In this document: in pieces, positions 58,940-64,000 of the stretch
How positions within the stretch are numbered: the stretch's first letter is position 1
How the letters are laid out: every line of letters begins with the position of its first letter
The notes under the pieces: model-generated
Databases searched by the model: none
What the model was told of the DNA's origin: nothing
The model's input: only the letters and a program-made list of their open reading frames with translations
Translations under genes and position numbers: made by a program
Assembly: GCF_015751785.1 (NCBI RefSeq)
Contig: NZ_JADOTY010000001.1
Location: 4,340,001 to 4,404,000 of the forward strand
From: Micromonospora vinacea
Lineage (GTDB): Bacteria > Actinomycetota > Actinomycetes > Mycobacteriales > Micromonosporaceae
Direction: 5' to 3'
Length of the DNA stretch: 64,000 nt

Positions 58940-59118
58940 GCGCGAGGAGTGAGCCGGGTCTGCGAGCCCCGCAGTCGCGAACGAAAGGCGGCCCAGTGAG
59001 CGCGAGGAGTGAGCCGGGGTTGCGAGCCCCGCAGTCGCGAACGAAAGGCGGCCCAGTGAGCGCGAGGAGTGAGCCGGGTCTGCGAGCCCCGCAGTCGCGA
59101 ACGGAGGTGCCATCGTGA
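58936..59118 (+). CDS. Triple relay micro-ORF, MSARSEP family
   Basis: A 60-codon GTG frame made of three 60-bp units, starting at 58936, 58996 and 59056. Each unit encodes SARSEPGLRAPQSRT after its GTG; the last unit ends TEVPS. The first GTG overlaps the stop of the ArsR-like gene (GTGA, 58936-58939) and the final TGA overlaps the MFS start (GTGA, 59115-59118). The last unit ends in GGAGG, 6 bases before the MFS GTG. The unit length of exactly 20 codons keeps the frame open through the array. Confidence 0.75.
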   Translation: MSARSEPGLRAPQSRTKGGPVSARSEPGLRAPQSRTKGGPVSARSEPGLRAPQSRTEVPS

Positions 59119-60401
59119 GCGCGCTGACCGTACGCCAGGTTCGGCGTCGTTACCTCACGCTGTACGGCCTGCGCTGGCTGCCCACGGGTCTGATGATCCC
59201 GGTGATGATCCTGCTGATGCAGGAGCGCGGCCTGTCGTTGCCGCAGATCGGGCTGGTCGGCACGGCGCAGGGGCTGCTGGTGCTGGCGCTGGAGTTGCCC
59301 ACCGGTGGGCTCGCCGACGCTCTCGGTCGTCGACCGGTGCTGCTCGCCGCCGGCGTGCTCAACCTCGCCTCGCTGGCGCTGTTCGCGGTGGCCGACTCGT
59401 TCTGGCTGTTCTTCGTGGTCTGGGCTCTGCAGGGCGTCTACCGGGCGTTGGACAGCGGCCCGTTGGAGTCCTGGTACGTCGACGCCACCCTGGCCGCCGA
59501 CCCGGAGGCCGAGTACGAGCGCGGCCTCGGGTACGCCGGCACCGTCATCGGCGGGGCGATCGGCGGTGGCGCGCTGCTCAGCGGTGGTCTCATCGCGCTC
59601 GGCCCGATCGGGCCGGTCAGCGCGCTCACGGTGCCCGTGTTGGCCGCCATCGTCGCGCAGGCGGCGGCGCTCGTCGCGCTGGTCGTGCTGCTGGTCGAAG
59701 AGCGGCCGGCCACCGGGTTCGCGGCGCTGAGATCCTCGGTGGTCCAGGCGCCCCGGATGATCGGTCAGGCCGTCGGGCTGCTGCGTCGCTCCCGGGTGCT
59801 GCTGGCGTTGGTGGCCGTCGAACTGTTCTGGGGCTTCGGCATGGTCACCTTCGAGTCGCTGCTGCCGGTCCGGCTCGCCGAGGTGATCGGTGATCCGGAA
59901 CGCGCGGCGGCGCTGCTCGGGCCGGCGAACTCGGCCGCCTGGCTCGCCTCGGCGGCCGGCGCGGCACTGACTCCACTGCTGCTGCGCTGGTTCGGCGCCG
60001 CCCCGGGTGCGGCCCTGCTGCGCATCCTCCAGGGCGTGACGGTGGTCGGAATGGGGTTGTTCGCCGGACCGGTCGGCGTGCTGGTGGCGTATCTGGCCTG
60101 CTACGCCGTGCACGGCGCGTCCAACCCGCTGCACAGTGGGCTGCTGCACCGGCAGGTCGACGGCCCGTACCGGACCAGCGTGCTCTCGCTGAACTCGATG
60201 ATGGCGCAGCCGGCCGGCGCGCTCGGTGGGGTGGTGCTGACCGCGCTCGCCGCCGCCACCAGCATCAGTACCGCGATGGTGGTCGGCGCTGTGGTGCTGG
60301 CCGTCGCCGCACCGCTCTACCTGCCCGCCTGGCTGGCCGGCCGCCGAGCCGTCCCGGCTGTCGAGCCGACCGCGGTTCCGGTACCCGCCGCCGACCGCTG
60401 A
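59115..60401 (+). CDS. MFS transporter (12 helices)
   Basis: 428 residues with about 12 membrane helices. The loop 2-3 motif is GGLADALGRRPVLLAAGVLN, with helix 5 region GYAGTVIGGAIGGGALLSGG. Export of a drug or metabolite is likely; the substrate is unknown. Its GTG overlaps the stop of the relay micro-ORF, so its translation is linked to that of the ArsR-like regulator. Confidence 0.88.
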   Translation: MSALTVRQVRRRYLTLYGLRWLPTGLMIPVMILLMQERGLSLPQIGLVGTAQGLLVLALELPTGGLADALGRRPVLLAAGVLNLASLALFAVADSFWLFFVVWALQGVYRALDSGPLESWYVDATLAADPEAEYERGLGYAGTVIGGAIGGGALLSGGLIALGPIGPVSALTVPVLAAIVAQAAALVALVVLLVEERPATGFAALRSSVVQAPRMIGQAVGLLRRSRVLLALVAVELFWGFGMVTFESLLPVRLAEVIGDPERAAALLGPANSAAWLASAAGAALTPLLLRWFGAAPGAALLRILQGVTVVGMGLFAGPVGVLVAYLACYAVHGASNPLHSGLLHRQVDGPYRTSVLSLNSMMAQPAGALGGVVLTALAAATSISTAMVVGAVVLAVAAPLYLPAWLAGRRAVPAVEPTAVPVPAADR

Positions 60402-60405
60402 GGAA

Positions 60406-60431
60406 GGGGTCCCTCGTCCGCGAGGGGCCCC
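60406..60431. terminator. Bidirectional hairpin terminator
   Basis: GGGGTCCCTCG (60406-60416), loop tccg, CGAGGGGCCCC (60421-60431). 10 of 11 positions are Watson-Crick and one is T-G. It lies between the convergent MFS and GNAT genes. Confidence 0.7.
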
Positions 60432-60440
60432 TGCTGCGGG

Positions 60441-61181
60441 TCAGGCGAGGCGGATCGAGCTGAGCGGGAGAGTGTTGGTGTAGCCGAGCCGACGGTAGAG
60501 CCGCGCCGCACCGACATTGTGCGTGTAGACGCCGAGCCCCACGGTGTCGTGGCGCGCCAGCAGCGCCCGGGTCATCCCTGCGGTCAGGGCCGCGCCCAGC
60601 CCTCGACCTCGTTGGTCGGGGGCGACGGTCAGGCCGGCGAGGAAGCCGATGTCGCCCTGGCTGCGGTCCGCGCCGCACGCCACCAACCGGTCGCCGGCCC
60701 GGATGCCGTACCAGTCGACCACCCGTGGGTCGCCCGGGCGGGAGGTGCTGGTGGGGAACGACTCGTCGACCAGTGCGGCCAGCGCCGGCTGGTCGGCGTC
60801 GGTGAGGCGTACCACCGACTGCTCGTCCGGCTGCGTCGGTGGCGACGTGTCGGTCCAGTGGAAGTCCCAGTCGCTGTGCTCGGCCACCGTCAACCGGTCG
60901 GCCAGTAGACCGCGATCGTATCGAGGCAGGTGCAGCCGTTGTCCGGGCTGGAGCATCCCGTCGGCGGCGAGCGCGACACAGATCTCCAGCGCCGGTTGGG
61001 CCGGGCCGATCGCGCAGCCGGCCGGTCCGTGCTCGGGCGGGACCAGCCACAGCACCGCGCCATCGCGCCGGTACGCGTGCGCCGGCACGGCCCGCCCGAG
61101 CGCGTGCCGGGCGAACGGGTGATGGCCGACGGCGGCCAGGATGGCGCTCCGGTCCTGGAGCACCCGGTCGTCGATGATCAT
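60441..61181 (-). CDS. GNAT-family N-acetyltransferase
   Basis: 246 residues from the ATG at 61181. The acetyl-CoA motif GLTVAPDQRGRGLGAALTAG is followed by LGVYTHNVGAARLYRRLGYT. An N-terminal half of about 120 residues without a clear family precedes it. The acceptor is unknown. Single gene. Confidence 0.85.
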   Translation of the reverse strand: MIIDDRVLQDRSAILAAVGHHPFARHALGRAVPAHAYRRDGAVLWLVPPEHGPAGCAIGPAQPALEICVALAADGMLQPGQRLHLPRYDRGLLADRLTVAEHSDWDFHWTDTSPPTQPDEQSVVRLTDADQPALAALVDESFPTSTSRPGDPRVVDWYGIRAGDRLVACGADRSQGDIGFLAGLTVAPDQRGRGLGAALTAGMTRALLARHDTVGLGVYTHNVGAARLYRRLGYTNTLPLSSIRLA

Positions 61182-61321
61182 GCGGTTCAGCCTAGGAGCC
61201 GGGGGTGGAACGCCCGCGCCGGGCCGGCGCGGGGCGGCCACCTCCACCGTGGAGATTGGCGAGTCGACCGATTGGGTACATCACGCGCCGACCTACTGGG
61301 AACCCCCACCGGAGGACCGAC

Positions 61322-61543
61322 ATGCTCGCCATTCTCGCGGCCATCGTCTTTGGCTTCGCTCTGCTGCTCGACCTGCTCGACACCAACTTCGGCGCACCCG
61401 ACCTGTTCAACTGGAACACCCTCGTGCTCATCGGACTGCTCCTCCTCTCGCTCTACCTGGCCGGCGTGGGCAGTGGCCCGCGCGGCGGTGGCGGCGGTGG
61501 CGGCGGCCGCTGGTACCGGGGTCGTCGCCCCGGGCGTGGCTGA
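61322..61543 (+). CDS. Small two-helix membrane protein with Gly-rich tail
   Basis: 73 residues. Helix 1 (MLAILAAIVFGFALLLDLL), a short loop (TNFGAPDLFNWN) and helix 2 (LVLIGLLLLSLYLAGVG), then a tail of GGGGGGGG and basic residues. GGAGG lies 5 bases before the ATG. No function is known to me; the two-helix layout and conserved-looking FNWNTLVLIG stretch suggest a real gene. Confidence 0.75.
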   Translation: MLAILAAIVFGFALLLDLLDTNFGAPDLFNWNTLVLIGLLLLSLYLAGVGSGPRGGGGGGGGRWYRGRRPGRG

Positions 61544-61617
61544 CCGGAACCGATCACCGGTGGCGGGCCCGCGGCGCGATTCCGGCGTCGCGGGCCCGGC
61601 CCGGTACTGTCTTCGTG

Positions 61618-63156
61618 ATGGAGTCCGACGCCCTCTTCTCCCTCGGTGAACCCGCCGGGTCGCGCAGCGCGCCCGACGGTCCCGCCGGTGTCGACGGCTT
61701 CACCGCGGTGGCCGACGATTCGCCCCTGCCCGTCCGGATGCGCCCGGTGACCCTCGACGAGTTGGTCGGGCAGGAGCACCTGCTCGCCCCCGGCGCGCCC
61801 CTGCGGCAACTGGTCTCCGGCGGGGCTCCGATGTCGGTGATCCTCTGGGGCCCGCCGGGCAGCGGCAAGACCACCATCGCGCACCTGGTGGCCGGGGCGA
61901 CCGACCGCCGCTTCGTCGCCATGTCGGCGCTCTCCGCCGGCGTGAAGGACGTCCGGGCCGTGATCGAGGCGGCTCGCCGTCAGCGTCGCTCCGGCGGCCC
62001 GCAGACAGTGCTCTTCATCGACGAGGTGCACCGGTTCAGCAAGACCCAACAGGATTCGCTGCTCGCCGCCGTCGAGGACCGTACGGTCACCCTGCTGGCG
62101 GCGACCACCGAGAACCCGTACTTCTCGGTCATCTCACCGCTGCTGTCGCGGTGCGTGCTGCTCACCCTGCAGCCGTTGGACGACGAGGCGGTGCGGGGTC
62201 TGCTGCGCCGCGCGGTCGCCGACAAGCGTGGCCTGGGCGGCGCACTCGCCCTGACCACCGAGGCCGAGGATCACCTGGTCCGGCTGGCCGCCGGTGACGT
62301 CCGCAAGGCCCTCACCGCCCTGGAGGCGGCGGCGGCCTCCGCCACCGCCCTCGGCAGCGGGCGGATCGACCTCGCCACCGCCGAGCAGGCAGTCGACGTG
62401 GCGGCGGTGCGCTACGACCGCGACGGCGACGCCCACTACGACGTGGTCAGCGCCTTCATCAAGAGCATGCGTGGCTCGGACGTGGACGCGGCGGTGCACT
62501 GGCTGGCCCGCATGCTCGTCGCCGGTGAGGACGCCCGGTTCATCGCCCGCCGTCTGGTCATCTTCGCCAGCGAGGACGTGGGGATGGCCGATCCCGGTGC
62601 GCTGAGCGTCGCGACCGCCGCCGCGCACGCTGTCGAGTACGTCGGGCTGCCCGAAGCGCAGCTCAACCTCGCCCAGGCGGTGATCCACCTGGCCACCGCG
62701 CCCAAGTCGAACTCGGCCACCACCGCCATCGGCGCCGCGATCGCCGACGTCCGGGCCGGTCGCGGCGGCCCGGTGCCGCGAGGGCTGCGCGACGCGCACT
62801 ACGCCGGCGCCCGAGGGTTGGGCCACGGGACCGGCTACCGCTACCCGCACGACGACCAGCGCGGCGTGGTCACCCAGCAGTACGTCCCGGACGACCTCGT
62901 GGGCACCGACTACTACCAGCCCAGCCCGCACGGCGCCGAGCGGTCGGTGGCCAGCCGGCTGCCGCTGCTGCGCCGGATCGTGCGTGGTCTGGCGGCCCCG
63001 GCCGCCCGCCCGGAGACGCCGGCATCCGAGCCGTCCGTAACGGCGCAGACCGCGCCAGCGCTATCCCCGGGGGTCACCCGCCCGACGACGGGCACGGGTG
63101 CCCCCGGCACGATGCAGGACAGCGGCACCGACGCCGCAGGAGAGGGTCAACAGTGA
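61618..63156 (+). CDS. rarA: Replication-associated recombination protein RarA (MgsA)
   Basis: 512 residues from the ATG at 61618. Walker A GPPGSGKTTIAHLV, Walker B LFIDEVHRFSKTQQ, sensor ATTENPYFSVISPLLSRC, and the C-terminal MgsA tetramerisation domain (GLPEAQLNLAQAVIHLATAP, then YPHDDQRGVVTQQYVPD). RarA acts at stalled forks. The last about 60 residues are a Pro/Thr-rich tail. A possible -10 box TACTGT (61605-61610) lies 7 bases before the ATG, with no Shine-Dalgarno, so the mRNA may be leaderless. The stop overlaps the next GTG (GTGA). Confidence 0.94.
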   Translation: MESDALFSLGEPAGSRSAPDGPAGVDGFTAVADDSPLPVRMRPVTLDELVGQEHLLAPGAPLRQLVSGGAPMSVILWGPPGSGKTTIAHLVAGATDRRFVAMSALSAGVKDVRAVIEAARRQRRSGGPQTVLFIDEVHRFSKTQQDSLLAAVEDRTVTLLAATTENPYFSVISPLLSRCVLLTLQPLDDEAVRGLLRRAVADKRGLGGALALTTEAEDHLVRLAAGDVRKALTALEAAAASATALGSGRIDLATAEQAVDVAAVRYDRDGDAHYDVVSAFIKSMRGSDVDAAVHWLARMLVAGEDARFIARRLVIFASEDVGMADPGALSVATAAAHAVEYVGLPEAQLNLAQAVIHLATAPKSNSATTAIGAAIADVRAGRGGPVPRGLRDAHYAGARGLGHGTGYRYPHDDQRGVVTQQYVPDDLVGTDYYQPSPHGAERSVASRLPLLRRIVRGLAAPAARPETPASEPSVTAQTAPALSPGVTRPTTGTGAPGTMQDSGTDAAGEGQQ

Positions 63157-64000
63157 GATCGCGTGGTGGGGACCGCCCGGACGAGGGCCCGGACGAGGGG
63201 CGCGATCCCCGCGCCAAGACCCGCCGTTGGGGTCGCGGTCGGGCCGCCGAGCCCGAGCCGGAGGAGCCGGTCGCCGGCGAGGAGTTCGGCTGGATCGACG
63301 ACCTGCGTTCGGCCAAGCAGCAACGCACCGAGCTGGGCCCGGACGGCGCACCGGCGGAGCCGAACCGACCCCGCGGGGGCATGCCGCCGGCAGACCCGCC
63401 CGGGCCGCCGACACAACCCGCCCCGCGTACGCCGGCGGAGCCGCCTGGTGCGCGCGGCAGCGGCCCGGAGTCCTCGACGCCGCCAGCCCCGCGCCAGAGT
63501 GGACCGGGCGGTGCCGCCGCCCGTCGACCGGTCGACGGCCCCTGGCCGGGGGAGGCGCCGCCAGCGGGCCGTCGCCCGGACGACGGGCCACCCGCAGTCG
63601 GCCCCGGCGCCCCCGGGCAGCCGCCGCGCCGAGGAGTGCAGCCGGTGCCCGGCGCCCGCGCCGCCGTACCACCGCCGGCACCCACCGCCCGCCCGGGCGG
63701 GGGTGACCCGGCCGGCCCGCAGGGGCCTCGGCCGACACCCGACGGGCCTGGCGGCCCGGCCCGTTCCCGTGGTACGGCGGTCCCTCCCGGCCCACCCGTT
63801 GGCCCACCGACCTCAGGCGCCCCGACCGGCCGTCGCCCGGACGCCGCTGTTCCACCGGGCCGTCATCAGGACCCCGCCGCACCCGGCGGGCATCCCGACG
63901 CGATGCCGCCGCTGCGCCGTCCGGACGCTGGTCCGGCGGGCCGCCGACCCGGCCCCGATCAGCCGGTCCCGCCCGGCCGTGCCGTGCCGCCCGCCGACGG
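63153..64000 (+). CDS. Proline-rich protein of unknown function (3' end outside window)
   Basis: Starts on a GTGA overlap with rarA and remains open for 282 codons to the window edge. The N terminus is charged (RSRGGDRPDEGPDEGRDPRA) and the only ordered-looking piece is about 45-65 (EEFGWIDDLRSAKQQRTELG). The rest is Pro/Gly/Arg-rich and predicted disordered. No domain was recognised; the globular or membrane part may lie beyond position 64000. Confidence 0.7.
   Translation, partial: MRSRGGDRPDEGPDEGRDPRAKTRRWGRGRAAEPEPEEPVAGEEFGWIDDLRSAKQQRTELGPDGAPAEPNRPRGGMPPADPPGPPTQPAPRTPAEPPGARGSGPESSTPPAPRQSGPGGAAARRPVDGPWPGEAPPAGRRPDDGPPAVGPGAPGQPPRRGVQPVPGARAAVPPPAPTARPGGGDPAGPQGPRPTPDGPGGPARSRGTAVPPGPPVGPPTSGAPTGRRPDAAVPPGRHQDPAAPGGHPDAMPPLRRPDAGPAGRRPGPDQPVPPGRAVPPAD

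Noticed and set aside
58936..59118. Three 60-bp direct repeats as a CRISPR array.
   Set aside because: The units are contiguous with no spacers, stay in one reading frame, and recur singly at other operons; there are no cas genes.

Overview
The window looks like a chromosome segment of a high-GC actinomycete, most likely Micromonospora or a close relative in the Micromonosporaceae. The evidence is the very high GC content, frequent GTG starts, the gene order ruvC-ruvA-ruvB-yajC-secD-secF-apt-rel ... hisS ... aspS ... rarA, and a SigE-family ECF sigma factor. This assignment rests on gene content and order only; no database search was run.

Layout. 0-8.3 kb: an ABC-F ATPase, a HigB/HigA-like toxin-antitoxin pair, a CitA/DcuS-type two-component system divergent from a DctA-type dicarboxylate symporter, a SLATT/DUF4231 membrane protein and a lipoprotein. 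8.5-16.8 kb: a membrane Ser/Thr kinase ending in a ricin-type lectin, an FAD oxidoreductase, a FUSC-family membrane protein, an FtsX-ectodomain protein overlapping a SigE-family sigma gene, and a class V aminotransferase. 16.8-21.6 kb: a TetR-controlled catabolic block (acyl-CoA dehydrogenase, aldehyde dehydrogenase, Zn alcohol dehydrogenase) with two nearly identical operators. 21.6-25.6 kb: a phosphotransferase, a small unknown protein, a PadR/permease-prefix pair and an SPFH protein. 25.8-30.5 kb: a branched-chain amino-acid type ABC transporter (livG-F-K-H-M order). 30.5-36.3 kb: an orphan B12-binding module, an MFS drug-efflux pump with its TetR repressor, and a short-chain dehydrogenase with a PucR-like regulator. 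36.6-50.4 kb: the housekeeping block ruvCAB, yajC-secDF, apt, rel, two membrane-anchored cyclophilins, a glyoxalase-II-like hydrolase and hisS. 50.5-64 kb: an acyl-ACP desaturase, a thioesterase, an HxlR regulator, a streptogrisin-like protease, two DUF998 proteins, aspS, an RmlD-like reductase, an ArsR-like regulator with an MFS pump, a GNAT enzyme, a tiny membrane protein, rarA, and a Pro-rich protein cut by the window end.

The strongest unexplained signal is a family of about 60-bp in-frame elements at three unrelated loci (28549-28611, 37786-37880, 58936-59118). Each encodes a micropeptide of the type MSARSEPGLRAPQSR plus about five more residues. At every locus the micro-ORF starts on a 4-base NTGA overlap with the stop of the upstream gene and ends on another NTGA overlap with the start of the downstream gene. 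It therefore looks like a portable relay for translational coupling. One locus carries three tandem units, and another carries a full unit preceded by an internally deleted unit.

Other notable signals are long perfect palindromes: 39 bp upstream of the ArsR-like gene, 36 bp inside a tetR coding region, and a 12-bp-arm hairpin at the start of the B12-binding gene. There are several operator candidates that make sense beside their regulator genes, two probable leaderless promoters, and a family of long intergenic hairpins whose arms carry GATC near their outer ends.
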